Made by a program: the position numbers and the translations under genes. The notes below the pieces were generated by a model. It searched no databases. It was not told where the DNA came from and was given only the letters and a program-made list of their open reading frames with translations. A stretch of DNA of 64,000 nucleotides from positions 14,679-78,678 of the forward strand of contig CAYYYF010000004.1 in NCBI GenBank assembly GCA_964475945.1, in the 5' to 3' direction. The DNA is from JBBIQH01 sp964475945 (GTDB lineage: Archaea; Thermoproteota; Nitrososphaeria; Nitrososphaerales; Nitrosocaldaceae). The stretch's first letter is position 1. Each line of letters begins with the position of its first letter. This document shows positions 53,885 through 62,454 of this stretch, in pieces.

Positions 53885-55264
53885 TTACCTTACATGCCTT
53901 GCAATATAGCACCCATACCCCCTCTTACCTACAACATCACCATCCTGCATTATAATACTCCCTCTAACTATAGTGTATACTGGCCATCCCTTCAGTAGCA
54001 TGCCATCGTATATCGAGTAGTCTGAGTATGAGCATAACCTATCATGCTCAACCCTCTGCTCCTTCTTTACATCTATAAGCACTATATCTGCATCATAACC
54101 CTGCTCTATACTCCCTTTGCTACTCAACCCGAATATACTAGCGGTATTAAAGCTTGTTAACCTTACCAACTGCTCTAATGTTATCCTACCTTTATTGACC
54201 CCCTCGCTCAGTAGCACAGGTAGCATAGTTGCTAACCCTGGGAAGCCTGCAAGTGAACTCCATACACTACCCGTAACCTTCATCTCAAGCCTATTTGCTA
54301 CATGATCAGTGCCTATGCAGTCTATCAGCCCAGAGGATAATGCACCCCATACCCTAGCAGCATCCTCCTTACTCCTTAACGGTGGCACAACCTTCCCTCT
54401 AAGATCGAATTCATAGGTATGTGTAAGGTAATGGGGGCATGTCTCAGCATATATCTTTACACCTTTAGCCTTTGCATCCCTTATCGCATTTAATGCTAGA
54501 GAGGAGCCTACATGCACTATGTATACTTTAGCATCATACCTGCTTGCTAGATCTGCAACATACTTTATAGCCTTGTACTCTGCAGTGCTTGGTCTTGCCT
54601 TATGCCACGCCTCAAGCCCCTCAAGCCCTTGCTCCTTGCACATCTTCATGTTAGCATAGCATATATCTGGATCCTCTGCATGCACAAGGGTTAAGCACCC
54701 TAGCCTTGATACCTTGCTTATTGCACTCTCTACCATCTCCTCTATAGTGTTAACATAGGCATACTTTAACATGCTGGAGTAAGGATCCATATCCATGTAT
54801 ATGCCTCCTAACTCACCCTTTAGGTTCATGTATAACTTAAAGGAGGTTACCCCATGCTTTATGCAATACTCCAGTTCTTCATCCTCCAAATGCTCCTTCA
54901 TGAGTATAGAGGCATGGTATGCATAATCCACATAGTGGTTATTAGTATTGATATGCATAGCAAGTTTATCTGTATACCTAGCATAGAGCCTTAGCATCCT
55001 CATCATTGTAGTTACTCCTCCAACAGCAGCACTCTTTGACTCACTCTCAGATGCAAGATCTATTGGAGTGAATACACCATAGTGCACATGGGGATCTATA
55101 AGCCCAGGTATTGCATAGAGGTTAGAGGCATCTATCCTTATACTTGCATCATGATGCTCATCAACCGTTAGAGAGGTTATCTTACCATCCTTTATAGCAA
55201 TACTCCTCTCTACTATCCCTATGCCAGGGATAACAACCTTTGCATTCCTTATAAGCATATCCAT
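53885..55264 (-). CDS. cyclic amidohydrolase (dihydroorotase/dihydropyrimidinase family)
   Basis: The 459-residue TIM-barrel hydrolase has the metal ligands of the family: HVH in DPHVHYG, the carboxylated lysine in SFKLYMN, histidines in LVHAEDP and IVHVGSS and the catalytic aspartate in GTDHVAN. It could be dihydroorotase, allantoinase or a hydantoinase-type enzyme. No other pyrimidine gene is nearby to decide. Confidence 0.82.
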   Translation of the reverse strand: MDMLIRNAKVVIPGIGIVERSIAIKDGKITSLTVDEHHDASIRIDASNLYAIPGLIDPHVHYGVFTPIDLASESESKSAAVGGVTTMMRMLRLYARYTDKLAMHINTNNHYVDYAYHASILMKEHLEDEELEYCIKHGVTSFKLYMNLKGELGGIYMDMDPYSSMLKYAYVNTIEEMVESAISKVSRLGCLTLVHAEDPDICYANMKMCKEQGLEGLEAWHKARPSTAEYKAIKYVADLASRYDAKVYIVHVGSSLALNAIRDAKAKGVKIYAETCPHYLTHTYEFDLRGKVVPPLRSKEDAARVWGALSSGLIDCIGTDHVANRLEMKVTGSVWSSLAGFPGLATMLPVLLSEGVNKGRITLEQLVRLTSFNTASIFGLSSKGSIEQGYDADIVLIDVKKEQRVEHDRLCSYSDYSIYDGMLLKGWPVYTIVRGSIIMQDGDVVGKRGYGCYIARHVR

Positions 55265-55308
55265 GGCTAAGGTAAGTTTTATTACGTTATTTATTCAATA
55301 TAGATGGG

Positions 55309-56172
55309 TTGGCGTTGATAGATAAGATAAGGGATGGTAAGGCAGTTGTTGTGCCAGGGGTGTATGATGCATTAAGCGCAAGGATAGCAGAGCATCTAGG
55401 CTTTGAGGCAGTATTCCAATCAGGGTATAGTGTATCTGCAAGCATGCTAGGCTTACCAGACTATGGTCTGCTTACTGCTAAGGAGGTTATAGATCAGGCA
55501 AGGGGTATAGCAAGGGCTGTAAGGATACCCCTAATAGTGGATATAGATACTGGGTATGGTAATGCATTAACCGTAAGGAGGGTTGTTAGGGAGTTGGAGG
55601 ATGCTGGTGCAAAGGGCATATTCCTTGAGGATCAGGTATGGCCTAAGCGCTGTGGTCATATGCAAGGCAAGCAGGTTATTGCTAGAGATGAGTATATGCA
55701 GAAGTTGATTGCTGCATTGGATGCTAGGAGTAGCAAAGAGTTCATAGTAGTTGCTAGGACAGATGCACTTGAGCCTCTAGGCATAGATGAGGCTATAGAG
55801 AGGGCAAATGCTTATGCTAATGCTGGAGCAGATCTTGTATTCATAGAGGCTCCTAGGAGCATACAGGAGATGGAAAGGATATGCAGGGAGGTTAAGGCAC
55901 CACTGGTAGCAAACATGATAGAAGGGGGTAAGACACCACTGCTTAGCATAGATGAGTTAGAGAAGCTAGGTTACAGGTTCATACTATTCCCATTAACAGC
56001 CATATTTGCATCTGCATATGCAATAATGGAAGCACTATCATTACTCAAGGCTAGGAAGGATACCAAGAGTATAATGAATAGACTCTTAACCTTTAATGAG
56101 TTCAATAAACTTGTTGGTTTAGATGAGTTAAAGATGCTAGAGAAGAGGTATGCTAGCCATAATTATAAATAG
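55309..56172 (+). CDS. isocitrate lyase / PEP mutase family enzyme
   Basis: The 287-residue TIM-barrel protein contains VDIDTGYGNA near residue 85 and LEDQVWPKRCGHMQGK near 115, the KRCGH motif with the active cysteine of isocitrate and methylisocitrate lyases. The best guess is a methylisocitrate-lyase-like carbon-carbon lyase. The start is the TTG at 55309, because the ATG at 55304 is closed at once. The gene is divergent from the amidohydrolase, 44 bases apart. Confidence 0.85.
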   Translation: MALIDKIRDGKAVVVPGVYDALSARIAEHLGFEAVFQSGYSVSASMLGLPDYGLLTAKEVIDQARGIARAVRIPLIVDIDTGYGNALTVRRVVRELEDAGAKGIFLEDQVWPKRCGHMQGKQVIARDEYMQKLIAALDARSSKEFIVVARTDALEPLGIDEAIERANAYANAGADLVFIEAPRSIQEMERICREVKAPLVANMIEGGKTPLLSIDELEKLGYRFILFPLTAIFASAYAIMEALSLLKARKDTKSIMNRLLTFNEFNKLVGLDELKMLEKRYASHNYK

Positions 56173-56175
56173 TCT

Positions 56176-57006
56176 CTACTCTGCAGATAGGTCCCAGTAG
56201 TGTGCATTCTTGAAACCCTCTAATGGTAGGTTTAAGGATCTCCACTCCTTTAATGACTTTGCATATAGCCTAACATTGCTATACCCTGCTAACCTTAATG
56301 CATAGTATGATAAACCTGAGAGTGTACCAACGCTTCCACAGTATACTATAACCTCATCATTAATACTAACCTTGCGATTACTCAACAACCTTGATATCTC
56401 CTCCTTACTCTTAAGTATCCTATCCTCTGCTGAGAATGCCTTCCATGGTATGTTTATAGCATTGGGTATATGGTGATCAAGGTAGTTCAGTCTCTCCCTA
56501 ACATCCAGCAACCTACTCTTGGTAACCTTACCTTCAACTACATCCTTTATATACTCATAATCTGCTAGTATGCTTCTATTTATACTTGGATTACTGCTAC
56601 TCCTAATGCTATTAATACTGCTGCTAACCTTATCTTCAACCTCAAAGCCTAAACCCTTCCACATGCTGTATGTAACTGATAGTAGGGATACCTTCTCATA
56701 CCCTAGATACTCTAGCGTCCATGCTACCCTAGATGCTAAAGCACCAAATGTATCATCGTATACTATAACATGCTTCTCATCATTTGTGATATCTAATCCT
56801 ATGCTAGAGAATAACCTCGCTAGTATTGATATATCCATGCTCTCTATAACCCTTGCTAGAGGCAATGATACTGCTCCTGGTATATGCTCCTTTGTATACT
56901 CCTCCTCCCTTCTAACATCCACTATTATCATACTAGGATCCTTATCCCTTATACGCTTGTATAACTCCTCAGGCTCTACAAGGATAGGATACCTTCTTAC
57001 GAGCAT
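56176..57006 (-). CDS. thiosulfate sulfurtransferase (rhodanese, two domains)
   Basis: The protein has two rhodanese domains. The first (DVRREEEYTKEHIPGAVSLP) lacks the cysteine and is structural. The second carries the active cysteine in VYCGSVGTLSG. The start ATG at 57006 overlaps the end of the siroheme reductase gene, so both are made from one mRNA. This suggests sulfur handling coupled to the reductase, such as transfer of sulfane sulfur. Confidence 0.88.
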   Translation of the reverse strand: MLVRRYPILVEPEELYKRIRDKDPSMIIVDVRREEEYTKEHIPGAVSLPLARVIESMDISILARLFSSIGLDITNDEKHVIVYDDTFGALASRVAWTLEYLGYEKVSLLSVTYSMWKGLGFEVEDKVSSSINSIRSSSNPSINRSILADYEYIKDVVEGKVTKSRLLDVRERLNYLDHHIPNAINIPWKAFSAEDRILKSKEEISRLLSNRKVSINDEVIVYCGSVGTLSGLSYYALRLAGYSNVRLYAKSLKEWRSLNLPLEGFKNAHYWDLSAE

Positions 57007-58817
57007 CATGCAGCACACTCACCCTTTGCAGTCCTTACTACGAACTTGTTATCACTACCATAATCCATGTAAGCCTCTGGCTCCTTCTCTGGCTCTGGTA
57101 ACCTTGCAACCTCATCTATCACTGCCCTTAATGCATTCACATCCTTAACCTTGCCATTGCCTTTGCCATCTAGCACTCTATCTATCCATGCAGCAAAGCT
57201 CTCACCATCACTATGCTCCTGCTTATAAACCTCTACCAACTTGAGTATAACATCTATTACCCTCTTTGCTGGGACCCTTGCTACTATAGTGCCTAATGCA
57301 TTATCCTTGCCTATCTTGCCACCTAGGAGCATGTTGTATGCTGGAGTGAGTGTATTGTTTATCCTTATTGCAGCTCCAAAGAACCCTATAGTACCTATCA
57401 TATGTTGTCCACATGAGTTTGGGCACCCGCTTAACTTTATAGTAGTATCCTTAAATGCATCATCCATATCAAGCCCTTGCTCTAGTAGCATACTCCTTAT
57501 CTCCTTTGCCAATCTATGTGCATTGGTTATTGCTAGATTACATGAGGTTGTGCTTGTGCATCCTATCACTGAGGTTATCCCTAGTGCACCATAGTTTGCC
57601 AAGCCTACCTCCTTTAATGCACTGTATAACTCAGCAAGCCTATACTCTTGGACAAACCTTAACACAAAGCCCTGCCATGGTGTTGTAATAACCTTCCTCT
57701 CTAGAGAGAATTCTCTGCATATATTTGCTAATGCCCTTAACTGCCTAGCAGTAACATCCCCTGCCTGCAATGGTATGAGCACTGTAGCATAACCCTTCTG
57801 CTTCTGCTTGATAACATTGGTCTTATACCACCTCTCAAATCCCTCTGGTGTATTGAATGGTTTGAACTCAACATGCTCCATAGCAGGCTTATCCTCCTTC
57901 CTTAAGTCTAACTTAACTAACACTGATTTGGTTAGATTCACTATACTCCTCTCCTTTAATACAAGCTCCCTGAACTTCTCAAAGCCCATATCATGCACTA
58001 GGTAGCGCATCCTATTCCTATGCATCTTCTCCCGATCACCAAGCCTATCGAATAACCTTACAACTGCCATTGCTGTAGGTAATAGCATATCCTCTGGTGT
58101 AAACTCCTCCAACTGCTCTGCTAGGTAAGATGCTGGCCCTAAGCCTCCTCCTATATATACCCTGAACCCCCTTACTACATTACCATTACCATCATCCTTT
58201 ACTGCTGGAACTAAACCAACATCGGCTATCCTAGCATAGCTATGATCATCACAGCATGCGAAGTTGAACTTGAACTTCCTTGGTAGGTTCTGGCATATAG
58301 GGTTCCTTAGGAAGAACCTTGCCAATGCCTTGGCATAGGGTGTTACATCGAATGGCTCATTTATGCATACACCAGCGAATGGTGAGCATGTAACATTCCT
58401 TACAGTGTTACCGCAAGCCTCTCTGGTAGTTAATCCAACCTCAACAAGCCCTTGCTCAACTGCTGGTGCATCATCAAGGTGTACCCAGTGCAACTGTATA
58501 TTCTGCCTAGTTGTTACATGTGCACTACCTATGGAGAAGTCATCACTTAACTTTGCTATCCTTACAAGTTGCCTAGGGGTTAGTATTCCAGCAGGGATCT
58601 TTATCCTAACCATGGTGTAATCCTTGTTAAGCCTTGAGCCATACATGCCATGCTGTAATCTGAAGCGCCTAAACTCATCCTCACTTATCTTACCCTCTCT
58701 ATACAACCTTACCATCTCCTCAACACTCCTAACCTCTTCAGGTAAGCCCCACTGCTCTATACTAGCATCTTCATAATTGGCATGAATATTCTTTTGCATA
58801 TAAGGATAGGATAACAT
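57006..58817 (-). CDS. ferredoxin-dependent sulfite/nitrite reductase (siroheme)
   Basis: The 603-residue protein has two nitrite/sulfite reductase ferredoxin-like halves (LTPRQLVRIAKLSDD, ...DVTARQLRALANICRE) and the siroheme/[4Fe-4S] ligands C-x5-C in CTSTTSCN and C-x3-C in SGCPNSCGQH. Each half has its THVTTRQNIQ-type or VITTPWQGF strand. Assimilatory sulfite reduction is favoured by the co-transcribed rhodanese, but nitrite reduction is also possible. Two charged residues near each active site would decide substrate. Confidence 0.9.
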   Translation of the reverse strand: MLSYPYMQKNIHANYEDASIEQWGLPEEVRSVEEMVRLYREGKISEDEFRRFRLQHGMYGSRLNKDYTMVRIKIPAGILTPRQLVRIAKLSDDFSIGSAHVTTRQNIQLHWVHLDDAPAVEQGLVEVGLTTREACGNTVRNVTCSPFAGVCINEPFDVTPYAKALARFFLRNPICQNLPRKFKFNFACCDDHSYARIADVGLVPAVKDDGNGNVVRGFRVYIGGGLGPASYLAEQLEEFTPEDMLLPTAMAVVRLFDRLGDREKMHRNRMRYLVHDMGFEKFRELVLKERSIVNLTKSVLVKLDLRKEDKPAMEHVEFKPFNTPEGFERWYKTNVIKQKQKGYATVLIPLQAGDVTARQLRALANICREFSLERKVITTPWQGFVLRFVQEYRLAELYSALKEVGLANYGALGITSVIGCTSTTSCNLAITNAHRLAKEIRSMLLEQGLDMDDAFKDTTIKLSGCPNSCGQHMIGTIGFFGAAIRINNTLTPAYNMLLGGKIGKDNALGTIVARVPAKRVIDVILKLVEVYKQEHSDGESFAAWIDRVLDGKGNGKVKDVNALRAVIDEVARLPEPEKEPEAYMDYGSDNKFVVRTAKGECAA

Positions 58818-58899
58818 TGTTATATTTAAAACTTAATAATTAGTTTTTAGTATCTAGGTTATTATATTTAAATAATTCCTTGCTTGTATAATAGGTGAT

Positions 58900-59319
58900 A
58901 TGAGTATAAGGCTTGAGGTAAGCAAGGTTATAGATGCACCAGTGGATAAGGTATGGGGTATAGTTAGCGATCTTGATAATGAGCCAAGGTATTGGCATGG
59001 GACAAAGAGTGTAAGGAATATAAGCAAGGATGGTAATACCATAACAAGGGAGGTTGTAATAGCATTCAAGAACTCATTATGCAGAGAGGTTGTGAGCATA
59101 GAACCCCTTAAGAGGATAGATATTAATATAACAGATGGCCCAATGCAGGGGCATAAAGTAATCATGCTAGAGGATATGAATGGTAAGACCAAGGTTAATG
59201 TGCTATGGGATATAAGGCTTAAAGGGATGCTCTCACTATTCTCATCGATGGTTAAAGGGCATATAGAGGAGGGTACAAGGGATGCACTTGAGAGGATAAG
59301 CAGTGCAGTAATTCAATAA
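58900..59319 (+). CDS. SRPBCC/START-like domain protein
   Basis: The 139-residue protein has the helix-grip pattern of polyketide cyclase/START-like proteins: RLEVSKVIDAPVDKVWGIVSD at the start and a long C-terminal helix (GHIEEGTRDALERIS). Such proteins bind small hydrophobic ligands. The specific ligand is unknown. It is the first of two genes that read away from the reductase. Confidence 0.85.
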   Translation: MSIRLEVSKVIDAPVDKVWGIVSDLDNEPRYWHGTKSVRNISKDGNTITREVVIAFKNSLCREVVSIEPLKRIDINITDGPMQGHKVIMLEDMNGKTKVNVLWDIRLKGMLSLFSSMVKGHIEEGTRDALERISSAVIQ

Positions 59320-59348
59320 ATAATAAATTGATCCCATGTTAATCTTGA

Positions 59349-60521
59349 GTGATGCTGATTGTAATCAATAGCATACTGTTAGCAATAATACTTGCATTAC
59401 TTGGTACATGGGTATACCTGCTAGTATATGCATTAAGGACTTACAGGCATGCACCTAGGCTTACTCATGCTACAAGCATAGCACCTAGGGTAGATATAAT
59501 ACTACCAGCAAGGAATGAGGAGAGGTTCATAGCAAGATGCTTAGACTCATTGCTTAAGCAGGATTATCATAATTATAGAATAATAGCTGTCGATGACTCC
59601 TCTACAGACTCTACGCTAAAGATAATGAAGGAGTATGCTAGGAGTGATAAGGTAACCTTAATAGCCTTAAATAACAAGCCTGATGGATGGGTAGGGAAGA
59701 ACTGGGCATGCTATAATGCATACATACACTCAGATGCTGAACTACTGCTCTTTACAGATGCTGATACCCTGCATCATCCAAGGTTACTAAGCCTAGCTGT
59801 AGGGGAGATGCTTAAGGATGATCTAGATGCTCTAACACTTGTGCCTAGGCTAGAGTGCATAGATACTTGGAGTAAGATAGCAGTTCCATTGCTACTAACA
59901 TTCCTCTACTCAAGATACTCACCATTAAGGGTTAACAGCAGTAAGCATGATACAGGCTACTTCTTCGGCAGTTACTATATAATAAAGAGGAGTGTATACG
60001 AGTCCATAGGCACGCATAGTAGTGTAAGGGATGAGATAATAGAGGATGGCGCATTAGGCTCAAGGGCAAAGAAGCAGGGGTTCAGGATAAGGATGTACCT
60101 TGCTGATCATCTATTCTATGCTGTATGGTCTAGGGATCTTAATACCCTAATCAATGGGCTTGCTAGGCTAATTGCTCCTATATATGCTGTAAGCAAGGGT
60201 AAGGCTATAGGTATAGTTGTGCTTATCTTCTTCCTCTTCCTATACCCTTTTATATTGATACCATACTCACTACTGCAGTTAAATGCATACCTACTATATT
60301 CTAGCATAGTAACATCATTACTTATAATAGCAACATCAGTAATACATAGTATAAAGGGTGTTGGTATAAGGGTTAATCCTCTCTATGGATTATGCGCACC
60401 TTTAGCCTCACTCCTCATATTCTATGGGTTCCTAAGGGGGCTTAGGAGTAAACATGGTGTAGTATGGAGAGGTAGGAGTTACTCTTTCAGTAACTACAGG
60501 ACAGATGGGTTTAGGTTATGA
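59349..60521 (+). CDS. membrane-bound family 2 glycosyltransferase
   Basis: The 390-residue protein starts with a membrane helix, has the GT2 core (VDIILPARNEERFIARCLDSLL, VDDSSTDST, FTDADTL and EDGALGSRAK) with intact DxD, and ends with three to four membrane helices. This layout occurs in enzymes that glycosylate lipids or carotenoids (CrtQ-like). A GTG at 59349 and an ATG at 59352 are both possible starts. Confidence 0.85.
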   Translation: MMLIVINSILLAIILALLGTWVYLLVYALRTYRHAPRLTHATSIAPRVDIILPARNEERFIARCLDSLLKQDYHNYRIIAVDDSSTDSTLKIMKEYARSDKVTLIALNNKPDGWVGKNWACYNAYIHSDAELLLFTDADTLHHPRLLSLAVGEMLKDDLDALTLVPRLECIDTWSKIAVPLLLTFLYSRYSPLRVNSSKHDTGYFFGSYYIIKRSVYESIGTHSSVRDEIIEDGALGSRAKKQGFRIRMYLADHLFYAVWSRDLNTLINGLARLIAPIYAVSKGKAIGIVVLIFFLFLYPFILIPYSLLQLNAYLLYSSIVTSLLIIATSVIHSIKGVGIRVNPLYGLCAPLASLLIFYGFLRGLRSKHGVVWRGRSYSFSNYRTDGFRL

Positions 60522-60585
60522 ATAGAGGTAAGGAGTAAAGGAAAGGAGAGAAAGATAAAAATACCTAAGGTTAGAGTAAGGATAT

Positions 60586-60753
60586 ATGCCTGTAACAGAT
60601 ACAGTAAAGAAGCAGCTTGCACAGAGGCGTAGGTTATTCTTTAAGATCTGCTTCAAGTGCGGAGCAAGGAATTCTATAGATGCTGTTAGGTGCAGGAAGT
60701 GCAAGGGCGATAAGATGAGGTTAAAGAATAGAACCTTAGGAGCAAAGAAGTAA
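60586..60753 (+). CDS. rpl40e: ribosomal protein eL40
   Basis: The 55-residue basic protein has the zinc-binding C-x2-C...C-x2-C (CFKCGARN and CRKCKGD) of eL40 and ends in a basic tail. It is the last host gene before the tRNA-Val and the integrated element. Confidence 0.94.
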   Translation: MPVTDTVKKQLAQRRRLFFKICFKCGARNSIDAVRCRKCKGDKMRLKNRTLGAKK

Positions 60754-60837
60754 ATAATACTTTTAGTTAATTTTGTGTAATATTAATTAATAATAATAAT
60801 ATAATATTATTATTGCTTATTACTTGCTATCTTGATT
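60754..60837. other. AT-rich spacer with promoter-like repeats
   Basis: The spacer between eL40 and tRNA-Val is rich in ATT and TAA repeats (TTAATTAATAATAATAATATAATATTATTATT) and includes likely promoter elements for the tRNA. Confidence 0.3.
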
Positions 60838-60912
60838 GGGCGGGTGGTCTAGCTTGGTTAGGACGTGGCTCTCACACAGCCAAGGTCAAGGGTTCAAGTC
60901 CCTTCCCGCCCA
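60838..60912 (+). tRNA. tRNA-Val (CAC), integration target
   Basis: Acceptor GGGCGGG pairs with CCCGCCC (60905-60911). The anticodon stem TGGCT/AGCCA and loop CTCACAC give anticodon CAC. The T arm AAGGG/CCCTT encloses TTCAAGT. The gene is complete, as expected for a tRNA that was restored by the element's own att copy. The foreign DNA starts directly after it. Confidence 0.93.
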
Positions 60913-60947
60913 TCTTTTCCTCAGTTCAACCGACCAACCATTATTCT

Positions 60948-61447
60948 ATGATGAATATTAATAGAGAGAAAGGTAACAAAGACGATAACCATAAAGAGAA
61001 TAAAGACCTTGGTCTTAACAACAACTACAGAGATAGAGACATTTACAATCGTGAAGAGAGGTTCAGATACTGGCTGGCAAGGGCTGCTGAGGATAAGATT
61101 AACGGTAATGAGATTATCAGGTTCATTACATACATGCAGGAACAGAACCTATCCTTAATGTGGATGACCAGAACCATAACAATTCTACTGCATGTTAGCA
61201 GGATGTTAGGCAAACCATTTAAAGACGCAACCAAGGATGATATTAAGAAGGTTATTGCATGGGTAGAAGGTAATGATTACTCAGCATCGTCCATCAGGAA
61301 GTACAAACAGGTTATCAAGTACTTCTACAAGGTTCTTTACGGTAACAATGAATATTATCCTATGCAGGTTGCATGGATAACAGGTAAAGTTAGTAAGGAT
61401 CTAAGAAGGAAGGAAGAGGAACTATCATTCAACAATTACCTTACTGA
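60948..61447 (+). pseudogene. tyrosine recombinase (integrase), N-terminal fragment
   Basis: From ATG 60948 the product has a charged N-terminus and a SAM-like core-binding domain (RFRYWLARAAEDKI, HVSRMLGKPFKDATKDDIKKVIAWVEG, SSIRKYKQVIKYFYK). At about residue 165 it reaches ...LSFNNYLTE, where the catalytic domain should begin, and then runs into the antisense of a zinc-ribbon gene until TAA at 61604. No catalytic R...HxxR...Y is present. The open frame past 61447 is therefore not integrase. Its place beside the tRNA 3' end matches an integrase of an integrated element. Confidence 0.8.
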
Positions 61448-61754
61448 AACAGTTCATGCATACTTGGCATCCTTCCTGCATTATCAGTTTATTGTTACAG
61501 TTAGGACATCTATCGGCAATATTACTATTATTAGTATTATTGTTATCAATACTACTGCTATTATTATTGTTACTGTTATTACTGCTGCTACTACTATAGT
61601 TTAATTTTATTATGACTTCATCAATATTCTGGACATCAACCAGCAATACCATGTTATTAGGTAATACTATCGAGGACTTTTTTGTACCTATTGCAAAAGT
61701 TACAGCATTATATTCCTTTGTACCATCCTTATCCTTGATTATTACCTTCATCAT
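61425..61754 (-). CDS. zinc-ribbon protein with a Ser/Asn-rich linker
   Basis: The 109-residue protein has a beta-rich N-terminus (KVIIKDKDGTKEYNAVTF), a low-complexity Ser/Asn linker and a C-terminal zinc ribbon CPNCNNKLIMQEGCQVCMNC. Similar ribbons are found at the ends of class II ribonucleotide reductases and many small viral proteins. It is antisense to the end of the integrase fragment. The linker DNA is a run of ATT/GTT-type triplets. Confidence 0.6.
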   Translation of the reverse strand: MMKVIIKDKDGTKEYNAVTFAIGTKKSSIVLPNNMVLLVDVQNIDEVIIKLNYSSSSSNNSNNNNSSSIDNNNTNNSNIADRCPNCNNKLIMQEGCQVCMNCFSKVIVE

Positions 61755-61762
61755 ATTATAAT

Positions 61763-61940
61763 ATGATGAATATAAAGGAGTTGAAGGAATTAATAAGAAA
61801 GGATGAACCTACTAACTACTGTTACCAAAGGTTCAAAGCAAAGGTAAGATGTCCATACTGCAATGAAGAAGCAGATGTATTGGTATGTGCATAAAGATGG
61901 TAAGGTATGTTGATGTAAGTTGTGGTCATTCATTTCCTTT
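61763..61940 (+). pseudogene. degenerate zinc-ribbon gene
   Basis: From ATG 61763 the frame encodes MMNIKELKELIRKDEPTNY and RFKAKVRCPYCNEEADVLVC, then stops at 61894. A second frame continues with WYVHKDGKVC and a third with SCGHSF, together making a complete four-cysteine ribbon. One or two frameshifts therefore break a small ribbon protein of about 55-60 residues. The short 43-residue product could still be made. Confidence 0.5.
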
Positions 61941-61978
61941 CCTTTATTTCTTTCTTTATTTATTTAGTTCTTTATTCT

Positions 61979-62089
61979 ATGATGAAGAAGGTAATAATAG
62001 ATCCATACAAAAAGGCTAAGGCAGAGGAATACCTTAAACAACTTATTCTATCAAGAACCAAAAACGATAACAACAATAGCAGTAAATGA
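61979..62089 (+). CDS. small charged protein (36 aa)
   Basis: ATG 61979 opens a 36-residue frame with KKVIIDPYKKAKAEEYLKQLI and an Asn/Ser-rich end. Upstream lies the shared TTATTCTATGA motif. No family is recognised. It is kept because of the motif and its place in a row of short element genes. Confidence 0.4.
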   Translation: MMKKVIIDPYKKAKAEEYLKQLILSRTKNDNNNSSK

Positions 62090-62132
62090 ATAATAATTTA
62101 TAATCTACTTACCTTTCTTTCTTATTTATATA

Positions 62133-62330
62133 ATGATGTTCGATGATACTTGTTCTAAATGTGGTAGGTTCATAGGAGATAAGGATAGTGTAAGAAGATG
62201 GGATGGTAGCATAGTATGCTACATATGTGCTAGGTATGAGTCTGGTCCTATCTCAAGATCATCAAGGTACTACGATGATGATAGAAAGGAATTTGCAGAA
62301 GATAATGAAGAGGACAGATATACGTGGTAA
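62133..62330 (+). CDS. small zinc-ribbon protein (65 aa)
   Basis: The protein starts MMFDDTCSKCGRFIGDKD and has a second pair CYICAR, giving a CxxC-n18-CxxC zinc site. The acidic and arginine-rich end is probably unstructured. Small proteins of this kind are typical of archaeal mobile elements and viruses. A TATA-like TTTATATAAT lies directly before the start. Confidence 0.6.
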   Translation: MMFDDTCSKCGRFIGDKDSVRRWDGSIVCYICARYESGPISRSSRYYDDDRKEFAEDNEEDRYTW

Positions 62331-62331
62331 T

Positions 62332-62364
62332 TTACCTTAACTAAACTTAGCTTACCTTAACTAA
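62332..62364. repeat. 13-bp direct repeat
   Basis: TTACCTTAACTAA occurs at 62332-62344 and again at 62352-62364, exactly 20 bases apart (two helical turns). It lies just after the zinc-ribbon gene and about 90-120 bases before the large membrane-protein gene. It may be an operator of the element. Confidence 0.55.
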
Positions 62365-62380
62365 TCATTTATTTTTTATT

Positions 62381-62413
62381 TATCCGTAAATTAGCAAGGT
62401 CAATCTACGGATA
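62381..62413. promoter_or_regulatory. 8-bp inverted repeat before the VirB6-like gene
   Basis: TATCCGTA (62381-62388) pairs with TACGGATA (62406-62413) around a 17-nt loop. It is preceded by a T-rich run. It may be a terminator of the small gene, an operator or an RNA hairpin in the leader. Confidence 0.45.
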
Positions 62414-62454
62414 CAGACGATTATTGTTCTTTTATTTCTTATTTATTCTATGAG

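Noticed and set aside
60948..61604. SSV-type split integrase (attachment site inside the gene)
   Set aside because: The fragment has its own start codon just after the tRNA and reads away from it, so the tRNA end does not interrupt the gene. The loss is at the other end.
61448..61604. Hydrophobic C-terminus of the integrase frame as a membrane domain
   Set aside because: The Ile/Thr/Val-rich residues come from reading the antisense of the Ser/Asn-coding triplet run, not from a true domain.
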